A stretch of 64,000 nucleotides of DNA from Pseudoxanthomonas dokdonensis (GTDB lineage: Bacteria; Pseudomonadota; Gammaproteobacteria; Xanthomonadales; Xanthomonadaceae). Position 1 is the stretch's first letter. The number at the start of each line of letters is the position of its first letter. The stretch spans positions 186,001 through 250,000 of the forward strand of contig NZ_LDJL01000004.1 in the NCBI RefSeq assembly GCF_001431405.1, written 5' to 3'. The position numbers and the translations under genes were made by a program. The notes under the pieces were generated by a model, which had not been told where the DNA came from, searched no databases, and worked only from the letters and a program-made list of their open reading frames with translations. Below are positions 9,149 through 19,054 of the stretch, piece after piece.

Positions 9149-9150
9149 AC

Positions 9151-9810
9151 GTGCTGGAACTGGTCAAGGCCGGTGGATGGCCCATGATTCCGCTTTTGCT
9201 GCTGGCGGTGCTGGCGTTGGCGATCATCGTCGAACGCTTCTGGACGCTGCGGCGCAAGGAAGTCCTGCCGCCGGGACTGGGCCAGGAAGTACGCAACTGG
9301 GCGACCCGTGGCCAGCTGGAGCCGGCCCATATCGAGTCGTTGCGCCGCACCTCGCCGCTGGGTGAGGTACTGGCCGCCGCGCTGGACGTGCGCAACCGCC
9401 CGCGCGAGCAGATCCGCGAGCGCATCGAGGACACTGGCCGGCATGTGGTCCACCGCATGGAAAAATTCCTCAACACGCTCGGCAGCATCGCCTCGGCGGG
9501 CCCTCTGCTGGGGCTGCTGGGGACCGTGGTTGGCATGATCCAGATGTTCCTGGGCATCCTCGACAGCGGCGTCGGCGACGTCAACCAGTTGGCCGGCGGC
9601 ATCGGCAAGGCACTGGTGTGCGCGGCCACCGGCATGATCGTGGCGATTCCGGCGCTGATGTTCTATCGCTATTTCCGCGGCCGCATCAGCGGTTACGTCA
9701 TCGAGATGGAAAAAGAAGCCACCGCGCTGGTCGATGCGCTGGAAGCGCGCCCATCGCGCGCGCCGGTGCGTGGCCCCGTCGCGGCGACCGCCGTCCCGGC
9801 CAACGCCTGA
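9151..9810 (+). CDS. exbB: MotA/TolQ/ExbB proton channel family protein
   Basis: A 219-residue inner-membrane protein with three hydrophobic segments: PMIPLLLLAVLALAIIVERF, the pair SAGPLLGLLGTVVGMIQMF, and ALVCAATGMIVAIPALMFY. The GLLGTVVGM helix and ATGMIVAIP are ExbB/TolQ hallmarks. With ExbD it forms a proton-driven motor that energises outer-membrane transport. The GTG start at 9151 follows GGAGGA at a good distance. The position directly before exbD-msbA-lpxK is typical of Xanthomonadaceae and hints at a link to envelope biogenesis rather than to siderophore uptake. Confidence 0.9.
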   Translation: MLELVKAGGWPMIPLLLLAVLALAIIVERFWTLRRKEVLPPGLGQEVRNWATRGQLEPAHIESLRRTSPLGEVLAAALDVRNRPREQIRERIEDTGRHVVHRMEKFLNTLGSIASAGPLLGLLGTVVGMIQMFLGILDSGVGDVNQLAGGIGKALVCAATGMIVAIPALMFYRYFRGRISGYVIEMEKEATALVDALEARPSRAPVRGPVAATAVPANA

Positions 9811-9817
9811 GCCGCCC

Positions 9818-10240
9818 ATGCGCATACGTGACGACCGAGCCCACGAAGAGCCCGAACTCAATCTGGTGCCGCTGATCGACGTGATCCTTGTCCTGATCAT
9901 CTTCTTCGTGGTCACCACCACGTTCGACAGCCGCTCGATGCTGCAGCTGCAGCTGCCCAGCGCCACCGGCGAGCCGGTCGCCGCGCAGGCACGTGCGCTG
10001 AGCGTGCTGGTCAATGCCGACGGCCATTATTTCGTCGATGACCAGGAAGTCCTGCGCACCGACATCGATGCCCTGAAGCAGACCTTGTCGGCGGTAGCCG
10101 GCCGCGACCGCCAGCGACCGGTGCTGTTGCGGGCCGATGCGCGCACCCCGCACCAGGCGGTGGTGACCGCGCTGGATGCGCTGGGGCAACTTGGCTTCCA
10201 CAAGGTCAACATCGCCACCGCACCGGAGGTGAAGCCTTGA
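9818..10240 (+). CDS. exbD: ExbD/TolR biopolymer transport protein
   Basis: A 140-residue protein with a short cytoplasmic N-terminus, one membrane helix (LNLVPLIDVILVLIIFFVV) containing the conserved proton-path Asp (LIDV), and a periplasmic ExbD domain (VNADGHYFVDD, RADARTPHQAVV). It partners ExbB, seven bases upstream. The ATG at 9818 fits the family length. Its stop overlaps the TTG start of msbA, so translational coupling is likely. Confidence 0.9.
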   Translation: MRIRDDRAHEEPELNLVPLIDVILVLIIFFVVTTTFDSRSMLQLQLPSATGEPVAAQARALSVLVNADGHYFVDDQEVLRTDIDALKQTLSAVAGRDRQRPVLLRADARTPHQAVVTALDALGQLGFHKVNIATAPEVKP

Positions 10241-12009
10241 GTACCGCTGACCGCCAGTCAACTGAAGCATCGCACTGGCAGACCTACAGGCGCCTGATTG
10301 GTTTCGCCAAGCCGTATCGCGGGCTGTTGCTGCTGGCGCTGGTCGGGGCATTGGTGGAAGCCGTGGCCAGCGGTGCGTTCACCAGTCTGATGAAGCCGAT
10401 CACCAACGTCACCTTCATCGAGAAGAATGCGGAGGTGGCGATCTGGTTGCCGCTGGCCATCCTCGGCCTGTTCCTGGTGCGCGGCGCGGCTGGCTACACC
10501 ACCGACATGAGCATGGGCCGTGCCGCCCGCAGCATCGCCCGCGATCTGCGGGTGAAGGTACTGGGCAAGTATCTGCGGTTGCCGGGTTCGCGCTTCGACA
10601 ACGAGCCGGTACCGTCAATGCTGGTGCGGTTGGGCTCGGACAGCGACCAGGTGTCGCAGGCAGCGGTTGATGCGGCCAAGGTGGTCATCCAGCAATCGCT
10701 GCAGGTCATCGTGCTGGTTGGGGTGATGCTGTGGCACAGCTGGCAGGTGACCTTGACCATCGTCGTGCTGGCGCCACCACTGGCCTGGATCATGGACAAG
10801 GTCGCCAAGCGTTACCGGCGCATCAGCCATCGCATCCAGGAAAGCAGCGCCGCGTTGCTGCAGTCCGCCGACCAGACCCTGTCCAGTCATCAGGAAGTCA
10901 AGATCTACGGCGCCCAGGCGATGGAGCTTGAGCGCTACCGCGGCCTAGCCGACAACAATCTGCGGCTGGCAATGAAGGTCGAATCGACCAAGGGTATTTC
11001 CTCGGCCACCGTCCAGTTCATGGGCGCTGTAGGGCTGGCGGCATTGTTGCTGATTGCCGGGCGTGAAGCCCAGGCCGGCCGCCTCAGCGCCGGTGATTTC
11101 ATCGTGCTGATGGTGTCGATGATCGGGATCATCCCGGCGATGAAGCAGCTGACCAACGTGCAGAACATGATGCAGCGCGGGGTCGCGTCGGCCGAGCGCC
11201 TGTTCACCGTCCTGGACGCGCCGGACGAAGTCGATGCCGGCCAACGCCATCTGCAACGCGCCAATGGTCTGATCGAGTTCCGCCATGTCAGTGCCCGTTA
11301 CCCCGGCCAGACACGGCCGGCTCTGGAGGACATCAGCTTCACCGCACGGCCGGGCACGGTCACCGCGATTGTCGGCCGTTCCGGTAGCGGCAAATCCAGC
11401 CTGATCAAGCTGATTCCACGCTTCTACGAAAAAGAAGCCGGCGAGATCCTGCTCGACGGTTACCCGATCAGTGATTACACCCTGGCTGACCTGCGCCGGC
11501 AGATCGCGCTGGTCGGGCAGCAGGTGGTGTTGTTCGATGGTTCGATCGCCGCCAACGTCGCCTATGGTGAAATGGGCGCGGCCGAGGCCGCGGCCATCGA
11601 CGACGCCATCCGTGGCGCCAATGCACTGGAGTTCGTCGAGCAACTGCCCGAAGGCCTGCAGGCATCGGTCGGCACCAAGGGCAATCGCCTTTCCGGCGGC
11701 CAGCGACAGCGCCTGGCGATTGCACGGGCGATGTTGAAGGACGCACCGATCCTGATCCTGGACGAAGCCACCGCCGCCCTCGACAACGAGTCCGAGCGCC
11801 TGGTCCAGAACGCGCTGGAAAAACTGATGCCCGATCGCACCACGCTGGTCATCGCCCATCGTCTGTCGACCATCGAGCATGCCGATCAGGTGCTGGTGCT
11901 GGATCAGGGCAGGCTGGTCGAGCAGGGCAGCCCGGCCGAGCTGTTGGCGCGTGGTGGGCTGTACGCGCATCTGCACCAGATGCAGTTCCGCGAGGGCGAG
12001 ATCGGGTGA
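10237..12009 (+). CDS. msbA: Lipid A export ATP-binding/permease protein MsbA
   Basis: A 590-residue ABC half-transporter. It has an N-terminal six-helix membrane domain (about residues 20-320) and a C-terminal ATPase with Walker [11 protein letters not shown], signature [14 protein letters not shown], Walker [13 protein letters not shown] and the H-loop IAHRLST. It flips lipid A-core across the inner membrane. The TTG start at 10237 overlaps the exbD stop (TTGA) and is preceded by GGAGGTGAAG. lpxK overlaps its end by four bases. MsbA identity rather than another lipid flippase is supported by the LipidA-ABC type sequence and the lpxK/kdsB neighbourhood. Confidence 0.93.
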   Translation: MSTADRQSTEASHWQTYRRLIGFAKPYRGLLLLALVGALVEAVASGAFTSLMKPITNVTFIEKNAEVAIWLPLAILGLFLVRGAAGYTTDMSMGRAARSIARDLRVKVLGKYLRLPGSRFDNEPVPSMLVRLGSDSDQVSQAAVDAAKVVIQQSLQVIVLVGVMLWHSWQVTLTIVVLAPPLAWIMDKVAKRYRRISHRIQESSAALLQSADQTLSSHQEVKIYGAQAMELERYRGLADNNLRLAMKVESTKGISSATVQFMGAVGLAALLLIAGREAQAGRLSAGDFIVLMVSMIGIIPAMKQLTNVQNMMQRGVASAERLFTVLDAPDEVDAGQRHLQRANGLIEFRHVSARYPGQTRPALEDISFTARPGTVTAIVGRSGSGKSSLIKLIPRFYEKEAGEILLDGYPISDYTLADLRRQIALVGQQVVLFDGSIAANVAYGEMGAAEAAAIDDAIRGANALEFVEQLPEGLQASVGTKGNRLSGGQRQRLAIARAMLKDAPILILDEATAALDNESERLVQNALEKLMPDRTTLVIAHRLSTIEHADQVLVLDQGRLVEQGSPAELLARGGLYAHLHQMQFREGEIG

Positions 12010-13049
12010 GCAGCAAGCGCAGGACGCCGCCGCGTTACTGGTTTGATGGTTTCCCGGTGCCTTGGCACATGCGGCTGCTGTCACGCCTGTACGCCGCCGT
12101 CATCGCCCTGCGCGTGCGCGCCTATCATTCCGGCTGGCGACGCTCGGTACGCGTGCCGGTACCGGTGCTGGTGGTCGGCAACATCACCGTCGGTGGCACC
12201 GGCAAGACGCCGCTGACCATCGCCCTGGTGCAGCGCCTGCGCGCGGCCGGTTACACGCCGGGCGTGGCCAGCCGTGGCTACGGACGCCAGCAGCCGGATC
12301 AGGCGGCCTGGGTCGACGCCAACACCCGCCCGGCCCAGGGCGGCGACGAACCAGTGCTGATCGCGCGCCAGACCGGCGCGCTGGTGCGGGTGGATCGCGA
12401 CCGGGTCGCGGCGGCACGCGCGCTGGCCGACGCCGGCTGCGACGTGGTGGTCTGTGACGACGGCCTGCAGCACTACCGCCTGCAACGCGATATTGAAGTG
12501 GAAGTGATCGATGGCGAGCGCCGCTACGGCAACGGCAAGCTGCTGCCGGCCGGGCCTCTGCGCGAACCCGTCGAGCGCGGCCAGCGGTGCGACTTCCGGG
12601 TCGTCAATGGTGGCGAGCCGGGCTTTGGCGAATGGCCGATGCGACTGGCCAGCGACGCGGCACTGCCGCTGCATGGCGGGCGCTCGCGACCGCTGGCCTC
12701 GTTCGCTGGCCAGCGCGTGCACGCGGTGGCCGGCATCGGCCATCCACCGCGTTTCTTCGACATGCTGCGCGGACGGGGGATAGCGGTCGTGCCGCACGCA
12801 TTCGACGACCATCATGCCTACAGCGCGCGCGACTTCGAGTTCGGCAGCGAGCTGCCGGTGTTGATGACCGAAAAAGACGCAGTCAAGTGCGCCGGCCTGG
12901 CCAAGGACTGGTATTTCAGCGTGCCGATCAGCGCGCAGTTGCCGGAAGCCTTCTGGGTCGCCCTGCTCGACAAACTGGACAAGCTGCGCCGGCGTGGCAG
13001 CGGCGGCAAGCGGAGTACGGACGTGGAGGAGGGGGATCGCAATGAGTGA
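12006..13049 (+). CDS. lpxK: Tetraacyldisaccharide 4'-kinase LpxK
   Basis: A 347-residue membrane-associated kinase that adds the 4'-phosphate to the lipid A precursor. Visible features are an N-terminal membrane-contact region, the P-loop [29 protein letters not shown] and DDGLQHY, all LpxK signatures. The GTG start at 12006 overlaps the msbA stop. The 3' end overlaps kdsB by eight bases. The Trm112-like gene that separates lpxK and kdsB in many relatives is absent here. Confidence 0.93.
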   Translation: MSSKRRTPPRYWFDGFPVPWHMRLLSRLYAAVIALRVRAYHSGWRRSVRVPVPVLVVGNITVGGTGKTPLTIALVQRLRAAGYTPGVASRGYGRQQPDQAAWVDANTRPAQGGDEPVLIARQTGALVRVDRDRVAAARALADAGCDVVVCDDGLQHYRLQRDIEVEVIDGERRYGNGKLLPAGPLREPVERGQRCDFRVVNGGEPGFGEWPMRLASDAALPLHGGRSRPLASFAGQRVHAVAGIGHPPRFFDMLRGRGIAVVPHAFDDHHAYSARDFEFGSELPVLMTEKDAVKCAGLAKDWYFSVPISAQLPEAFWVALLDKLDKLRRRGSGGKRSTDVEEGDRNE

Positions 13050-13830
13050 CGACAGCCAGGCGGGTGCTGGCGATTTCGTGGTCGCCATCCCGGCGCGCTA
13101 CGCCGCCTCGCGGTTGCCCGGCAAGCCGTTGCGTCTGCTCGGTGGTGATCCACTGGTGCTGCACGTGGCACGGCGCGCGCTGCAGGCCGGTGCCCGCCAG
13201 GTCTGGGTGGCCACCGACGATCCGCGCATCGCGCATGCATTGCAGGGCAGTGGGGTCGAGGTGGCGATGACCTCGCCGGATCACGCCTCCGGCAGCGATC
13301 GGCTGGCCGAATGCGCGGACATTGCTGGCTGGGGTGATGACGTGGCCGTGGTCAACCTGCAGGGCGATGAGCCTTTTGCCCCGGCCGATGGCATCCGCGC
13401 CGTGGCCCGGGCATTGCTCGACAGTGGCGCGCCGATGGCGACGCTGGCGACCCCGGTCAGTGATGCGCAGACCCTGTTCGATCCGAATGCGGTCAAGCTG
13501 GTGCGCGCGGCCAATGGTGATGCGCTGTATTTCAGCCGCGCGCCGATTCCGTGGCATCGCGACGGCTTTGCCAGCAGTCGCGAACAACTGCCGTCTGCCG
13601 GCCAGTGGTTGCGGCATATCGGCATCTACGCCTATCGGGCCGGCTTCCTGCGCTGTTTCACCCGCTTGCCGCCGGGGCAGCTGGAGCAGGTGGAATCGCT
13701 GGAACAGCTGCGGGTGCTGGAAGCCGGCCATCGCATCGCGGTGGCGCTGGCGCCATCAGCGTTCCCCGCCGGCGTCGACACGCCGGAAGACCTGGCTCGC
13801 GCCGAGGCACAGCTGCTGGGTCAGGCATGA
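13042..13830 (+). CDS. kdsB: 3-deoxy-manno-octulosonate cytidylyltransferase (CMP-KDO synthetase)
   Basis: A 262-residue cytosolic enzyme that activates KDO with CTP for addition to lipid A. Signature sequences are [17 protein letters not shown] (nucleotide binding), [19 protein letters not shown] and [19 protein letters not shown] lower-confidence 16-residue upstream extension exists, but the ATG at 13042, overlapping the lpxK stop, gives the normal length. The downstream phosphatase gene overlaps by ATGA. The lpxK-kdsB pairing ties inner-core and lipid A synthesis together. Confidence 0.92.
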   Translation: MSDDSQAGAGDFVVAIPARYAASRLPGKPLRLLGGDPLVLHVARRALQAGARQVWVATDDPRIAHALQGSGVEVAMTSPDHASGSDRLAECADIAGWGDDVAVVNLQGDEPFAPADGIRAVARALLDSGAPMATLATPVSDAQTLFDPNAVKLVRAANGDALYFSRAPIPWHRDGFASSREQLPSAGQWLRHIGIYAYRAGFLRCFTRLPPGQLEQVESLEQLRVLEAGHRIAVALAPSAFPAGVDTPEDLARAEAQLLGQA

Positions 13831-14291
13831 AGCTGCTGGTCATCTGCCTGGGCAACATCTGCCGTTCGCCGATGGCCGAAGGCGCGCTGCGCGCCCATAT
13901 CCAGCGTTCGCACCTGCGCGACCGGGTCGAGATCGACTCGGCCGGCACCGGCGACTGGCATGCGGGGCAGGCGCCGGACCGGCGCGCGGTCGCCTGTGCG
14001 CGCAGCCACGGGGTCGATATCAGCGATCTGCGCGCACGCCAGCTGCGGCCATCGGATTTCCATGATTTCGACTGGCTGCTGTGTGCTGACCAGCAGAACC
14101 TGAAGGATGTACGGCGGCTGGCCCCGGCTGGCACCGCGCACAAGGTCGTGCTGCTGCTGGATTGGGCCGGGGTGCTGGCCGACGGCGCCATCCCGGATCC
14201 GTACACCGGCCAGGCCGAGGATTTCCAGCATGTCTGGCGACTGGTTGATTCAGCCGCATCAGCGGCGGTCGCACGCCTTTCTCAAAAGTGA
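13827..14291 (+). CDS. Low-molecular-weight protein tyrosine phosphatase
   Basis: A 154-residue cytosolic phosphatase. The catalytic P-loop C-x5-R-S is at residues 7-14 (CLGNICRS) and the general-acid loop near the C-terminus is [10 protein letters not shown]. The family dephosphorylates tyrosine kinases and exopolysaccharide regulators, or small molecules. It begins inside the kdsB stop (ATGA), so it is translationally coupled to the KDO gene; this placement is common in Xanthomonadaceae but the substrate is not established here. Confidence 0.9.
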   Translation: MKLLVICLGNICRSPMAEGALRAHIQRSHLRDRVEIDSAGTGDWHAGQAPDRRAVACARSHGVDISDLRARQLRPSDFHDFDWLLCADQQNLKDVRRLAPAGTAHKVVLLLDWAGVLADGAIPDPYTGQAEDFQHVWRLVDSAASAAVARLSQK

Positions 14292-14313
14292 CTCTGCGGC
14301 ATAATCAGGGACG

Positions 14314-15738
14314 ATGATGACTGACACGATGGCTCCCGAACTTCCCCAAGGCCTGGCCTGGCTCAATGCGCCCGGTGGCAGCCTGCACGAGCAGCGTGGC
14401 CGGATCGTGGCCTTGGCGTTCGTCAACGCCGCCTCGGCCTGGTGCGGGCAACGGCTGGCCGAACTGGCGCTGCTGCAGTCGCGCTATCTGGGCCGGCTGC
14501 AGACGCTGGTCATCAGCGTGCCGCGGTTCGACAGCGAACGGGTACCGCAGCGCGTGCTCAAGCAGCTACGCCGCCAGGGGGTGCGGTTTCCGATTGCGCA
14601 TGACAGCGACTGGCAGGCGTGGCAGCAATACGGCATCACCGCCTGGCCGACGGTGCTGCTGATCGATGCCGAAGGCCAGGTGCGGCATCGACTGGTGGGT
14701 GTCGATGGCCTGCCGGAACTGGAACGTGGCGTGGCCGCCTTGTGTGACGGCCTGCAGCCGGCCACCGATGACGACATGCGGATTCCGCGCGAAGCCAATC
14801 CCGAGCCACGCCTGCCGCTGCTGTTCCCGTCCGGCCTGGTCGCCACCGCCGAGCGCCTGTTCGTGGCCGACAGCGGCCATCACCGCGTGCTCGAATGCAC
14901 CCACGCTGGCCGCGTCATCCGCCAGTTCGGCATGGGCGCGGCCGATTTCATCGACGGCGACCTTGGCCAGGCGGCCTTCAACAACCCGCAGGGCCTGGCC
15001 CTGGCGCGCGAATCGCTGTATGTCGCCGACGCCGGCAACCACGCGCTGCGCCGGATCAACCTGCCGACCCGGATGGTCGATACCCTGTGCGGCAATGGCC
15101 GTGCCGGGCGTCCGACCGAGGGCGTGGTCAATCATCCGCGCGATGTCGCCCTCAACCAGCCGTTGGCGGTGGCCGAGGTCAACAACCAGGTCTATCTGGC
15201 GATGTCGGGCGACAACAGCATCTGGAGCTATGGGCTGGGCAACCGGGAGTTGCGCCATCGCGCCGGCGCCGGTGCGCTGGACGTTCGCGACGGCCATGCC
15301 AGGCTGGCCGCCTTCGCCCAGCCGGTGTCGCTGGCGCCGGTGCAACAGGTGCTGTATGTCTGCGACGCGCTGGGCTCGGCGATCCGCTGCCTGCAGTTGA
15401 ACAGTGACACCGTGCAGACGGTCACCGGCAAGGGGCCGTGGGAATTCGGCGCCCAGGATGGTCCGCGTGAATCGGCGCGGCTGCAGCACCCGCAGGGCAT
15501 CGCCTTGCAGCCGGGGTCGCCGCAGATGTGGATCGCCGACACCGGCAATGGCAGCCTGCGCAGCCTGCGCCTGGGCGGTGGCGAGCTGAAGACCATCGAA
15601 CTGCCACGACCGCTGCATTCACCGACCGGACTGGCAGTGGCCGCCGGTGCGGTGTGGATTGCCGAAACCGATGCCCATGCCATCGTCCGTTACGATATTG
15701 CCAGTGGCGAACTGAGTCATGTCCCCATCGAAGAATAA
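14314..15738 (+). CDS. NHL-repeat protein with a degenerate N-terminal thioredoxin-like domain
   Basis: A 474-residue protein resembling NHLRC2. Residues about 1-150 form a thioredoxin-like fold (RGRIVALAFVNAASAWC, then YGITAWPTVLLIDAEGQV with the cis-Pro), and about 165-470 hold NHL beta-propeller repeats (LFVADSGHHRVLECT, LYVADAGNHALRRIN, MWIADTGNGSLRSL). The redox motif is broken: residue 44 is Cys but the second Cys of CxxC is Arg47. I see no signal peptide. It starts 22 bases after the phosphatase gene, and its stop overlaps the uvrC start (TAATG). Its role is unknown; the propeller may act as a protein or ligand platform. Confidence 0.75.
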   Translation: MMTDTMAPELPQGLAWLNAPGGSLHEQRGRIVALAFVNAASAWCGQRLAELALLQSRYLGRLQTLVISVPRFDSERVPQRVLKQLRRQGVRFPIAHDSDWQAWQQYGITAWPTVLLIDAEGQVRHRLVGVDGLPELERGVAALCDGLQPATDDDMRIPREANPEPRLPLLFPSGLVATAERLFVADSGHHRVLECTHAGRVIRQFGMGAADFIDGDLGQAAFNNPQGLALARESLYVADAGNHALRRINLPTRMVDTLCGNGRAGRPTEGVVNHPRDVALNQPLAVAEVNNQVYLAMSGDNSIWSYGLGNRELRHRAGAGALDVRDGHARLAAFAQPVSLAPVQQVLYVCDALGSAIRCLQLNSDTVQTVTGKGPWEFGAQDGPRESARLQHPQGIALQPGSPQMWIADTGNGSLRSLRLGGGELKTIELPRPLHSPTGLAVAAGAVWIAETDAHAIVRYDIASGELSHVPIEE

Positions 15739-17618
15739 TGAGTGGTACCCGAAACCCGCCTGCTGAGCAGCTTCCGCAATTTGACGGCAAGGCGTTCGCC
15801 GCCAGCCTGAGCACCGCGCCTGGCGTCTATCGCATGTACGCGGCCGATGACAGCCTGCTGTACGTCGGCAAGGCCAGTGCGCTGCGCAAGCGCGTGGCCA
15901 GCTATTTCAGCAACAGCCCGAAGTCGCCGCGGACGCTGTCGATGCTTTCGCAGGTCGCGCGCATGGATGTCACCGTGACCCGCACCGAGGCCGAGGCGCT
16001 GCTGCTGGAAAACCAGCTGATCAAGTCGCTGATGCCGCGCTACAACGTGCTGCTGCGCGACGACAAGAGTTTCCCGTATGTGTTGCTGACCCGCGAGCAA
16101 TGGCCGCGGATAGCCTTCCATCGCGGCCCGCGCGCGGTGCCCGGGCGCTATTTCGGCCCGTATCCCAGTGCCTGGGCGGTGCGCGAAACCCTCAACCTGA
16201 TGCAGAAGCTGTTCAAGATCCGTAATTGCGAGGACAGCGTGTTCCGCAACCGGACCCGGCCGTGCCTGCAATACCAGATCGGCCGCTGCACCGCGCCGTG
16301 CGTGGATCTGGTCGGTGCCGATCAATATGCCGAATCGGTGCGCCAGGCCGGGCTGTTGCTGGAGGGCCGCAGCGACGAACTGACCACCGAACTCAGCGAC
16401 CGGATGGAAGCGGCCAGCGCCGCGCTGGAGTTCGAGGAAGCCGCGCGCCTGCGCGATCTGGTCTCGCTGATCCGGACCCTGCAGTCGCGCCAGTACGTCG
16501 ATGGCCACGCCGCCGACCTGGACGTGCTGGCCTGCGCGATGCAGGGCAGTACCGCCTGCGTGCTGCTGCTGGCGTTCCGTGATGGTCGCAACCTGGGTAC
16601 GCGGACGTTTTTCCCCAAGACCAACGGCGAGGAAAGCGCCGAGGAAGTGCTGGGCGCGTTTGTCTCGCAGTACTACATCGAACAGACGCCGCCACGTGAA
16701 ATCATCATGGACCGGGAAATCCCCGACAGCCAGTTGATTGAAGCAGCGCTGGCCGAATCGGCCGGGCGCAAGGTGCAACTGAAGTGGAACGTGCGCAGCG
16801 AGCGTGCCGGCTATCTGGAGCTGGCCCGCCGCAACGCCGAGATCGCACTGGTCAGCGAAGTCACCAGCCGCAGTGCCCAGACCGCGCGCAGCGAAGCCCT
16901 GCAGCAGTTGCTGGGCCTGCCAGAGCCGGCCAGGCGGATCGAGTGCTTCGACATCAGCCACACCATGGGCGAGGCCACGGTTGCCTCGTGCGTGGTGTTC
17001 GACGCCGCCGGACCGGTGCGCTCGCAGTACCGCCGCTTCAATATCACCGGCATCACGCCGGGTGATGACTATGCGGCCATGCACCAGGCCATCGAACGCC
17101 GGTTCCGCCGCGCGGTGGAGGAACATACTGATGACAAGCCGGGCGTGTTACCCGACGTGCTGCTGATAGACGGCGGTGCCGGGCAGCTAGCCCAGGCCAA
17201 GGCGGCTTTGGCCGACCTCGGCGTCACCAGCGTGGTGCTGGTCGGCGTGGCCAAGGGCGAGGAGCGCAGGGCAGGGCACGAGGCGCTGGTAATGGAGGAC
17301 GGCCGCGAAGTGCGTCCTGGCGCGGCTTCACCGGCCTTGCAGCTGGTGCAGCAAGTGCGAGATGAGGCACACAGGTTCGCGATCACCGGCCACCGTGGCA
17401 AGCGCCAGAAGGCGCGCATGACCAGCAAGCTGGAGGATATCCCCGGCATCGGCCCGCGTAGACGCGCCAGCCTGCTCAGGCATTTTGGCGGCCTGGCCGG
17501 CCTGAAAGCGGCCGGTGTCGATGAAATCGCCCGCGTGGACGGCGTCAATGCCGCGCTCGCCGAGCGGATCTACGCTAACCTGCACGGGCTGCCCACCCCC
17601 ACCGCTGGAAGCGAGTAA
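15738..17618 (+). CDS. uvrC: Excinuclease ABC subunit C (UvrC)
   Basis: A 626-residue nucleotide-excision-repair nuclease that makes both incisions around UvrB-bound lesions. The order is a GIY-YIG domain (APGVYRMYAADDSLLYVGKA), the Cys-rich stretch CLQYQIGRCTAPC, a UVR domain (ASAALEFEEAARLRDLVSLI), the RNase H-like 5' nuclease (IECFDISHTMGEATVAS, VLLIDGGAGQL) and C-terminal HhH motifs (LEDIPGIGPRRRASLLRHFG). The ATG at 15738 overlaps the stop of the NHL gene. pgsA follows after six bases, the usual uvrC-pgsA pair. Confidence 0.95.
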   Translation: MSGTRNPPAEQLPQFDGKAFAASLSTAPGVYRMYAADDSLLYVGKASALRKRVASYFSNSPKSPRTLSMLSQVARMDVTVTRTEAEALLLENQLIKSLMPRYNVLLRDDKSFPYVLLTREQWPRIAFHRGPRAVPGRYFGPYPSAWAVRETLNLMQKLFKIRNCEDSVFRNRTRPCLQYQIGRCTAPCVDLVGADQYAESVRQAGLLLEGRSDELTTELSDRMEAASAALEFEEAARLRDLVSLIRTLQSRQYVDGHAADLDVLACAMQGSTACVLLLAFRDGRNLGTRTFFPKTNGEESAEEVLGAFVSQYYIEQTPPREIIMDREIPDSQLIEAALAESAGRKVQLKWNVRSERAGYLELARRNAEIALVSEVTSRSAQTARSEALQQLLGLPEPARRIECFDISHTMGEATVASCVVFDAAGPVRSQYRRFNITGITPGDDYAAMHQAIERRFRRAVEEHTDDKPGVLPDVLLIDGGAGQLAQAKAALADLGVTSVVLVGVAKGEERRAGHEALVMEDGREVRPGAASPALQLVQQVRDEAHRFAITGHRGKRQKARMTSKLEDIPGIGPRRRASLLRHFGGLAGLKAAGVDEIARVDGVNAALAERIYANLHGLPTPTAGSE

Positions 17619-17624
17619 TCCCTG

Positions 17625-18338
<714 letters not shown>

Positions 18339-18405
18339 GACATTGCGAGTCCTTCGCAGAAACCGGCCACTGAAGTCCGGATTCGAAAAAGGTTTCGCGA
18401 ACATG

Positions 18406-18429
18406 CCCCCTCGCGGGGGTTTTGTTTTT
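18406..18429 (+). terminator. Rho-independent terminator after tRNA-Gly copy 1
   Basis: CCCCC (18406-18410) and GGGGG (18415-18419) form a hairpin with loop TCGC, followed by TTTTGTTTTT. It lies between the first tRNA-Gly and the first tRNA-Cys, so the cluster may be transcribed in more than one unit. Confidence 0.65.
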
Positions 18430-18483
18430 CAAGCGCCTGCAAGGGCGTGGACGCCAGGGCAACTGCCAGGGCGGCCGAACACC

Positions 18484-18557
18484 GGCCTGGTGGCAGAGTG
18501 GTTATGCAGCGGCCTGCAAAGCCGCGTACGCCGGTTCAATTCCGACCCAGGCCTCCA
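18484..18557 (+). tRNA. tRNA-Cys(GCA), copy 1
   Basis: A 74-base tRNA with acceptor GGCCTGG/CCAGGCC and encoded CCA. The anticodon stem-loop CGGCCTGCAAAGCCG gives anticodon GCA. It differs from copy 2 by one D-loop base (T at 18503). Confidence 0.95.
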
Positions 18558-18566
18558 AAATTCAAT

Positions 18567-18642
<76 letters not shown>

Positions 18643-18727
18643 GTTTGCAAGCCTCGGTGGCCACTCCAGTGGCAGCGGCGGTTGAATCAAGATGGCAATT
18701 GCGCGACGCTTGCGCAACGACCTCGTC

Positions 18728-18801
18728 GGCCTGGTGGCAGAGTGGTCATGCAGCGGCCTGCAAAGCCGCGTACGCCGGTTCAATTCCGACCCAGGCCTCC
18801 A
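18728..18801 (+). tRNA. tRNA-Cys(GCA), copy 2
   Basis: A 74-base tRNA with acceptor GGCCTGG/CCAGGCC, anticodon GCA and encoded CCA. One D-loop C replaces the T of copy 1. A terminator hairpin follows 26 bases later. Confidence 0.95.
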
Positions 18802-18827
18802 ACGATTTGGTGTCATGTACACTTCAG

Positions 18828-18858
18828 GCCCGCGTAGCTTTACGCGGGCTTTGTTTTG
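18828..18858 (+). terminator. Rho-independent terminator after tRNA-Cys copy 2
   Basis: A perfect 9-bp stem GCCCGCGTA/TACGCGGGC with loop GCTT is followed by TTTGTTTT. It ends the Gly-Cys-Gly-Cys part of the cluster before tRNA-Leu. Confidence 0.75.
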
Positions 18859-18906
18859 TCCGGCGCGGCTTTGCAATCGGCGGCGCATCAGGCAGGCTAT
18901 CGTCAC

Positions 18907-18993
18907 GCCCGGGTGGCGAAATTGGTAGACGCATCAGACTTAAAATCTGCCGGCCGCAAGGCCGTACCGGTTCGATTCCGGTCCCGGGCACCA
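18907..18993 (+). tRNA. tRNA-Leu(TAA)
   Basis: An 87-base class II tRNA with long variable arm (GCCGGCCGCAAGGCCGT region), acceptor GCCCGGG/CCCGGGC and encoded CCA. The anticodon loop CTTAAAA gives anticodon TAA. A possible own promoter lies at 18871-18900 (TTGCAA, 18 bases, GGCTAT), just upstream and after the preceding terminator. Confidence 0.95.
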
Positions 18994-19054
18994 CTTCACC
19001 GAGCGCAATGCCAGTCACTGGCAGACGACCGCTCCACAAACAGCGAGGAACGCG

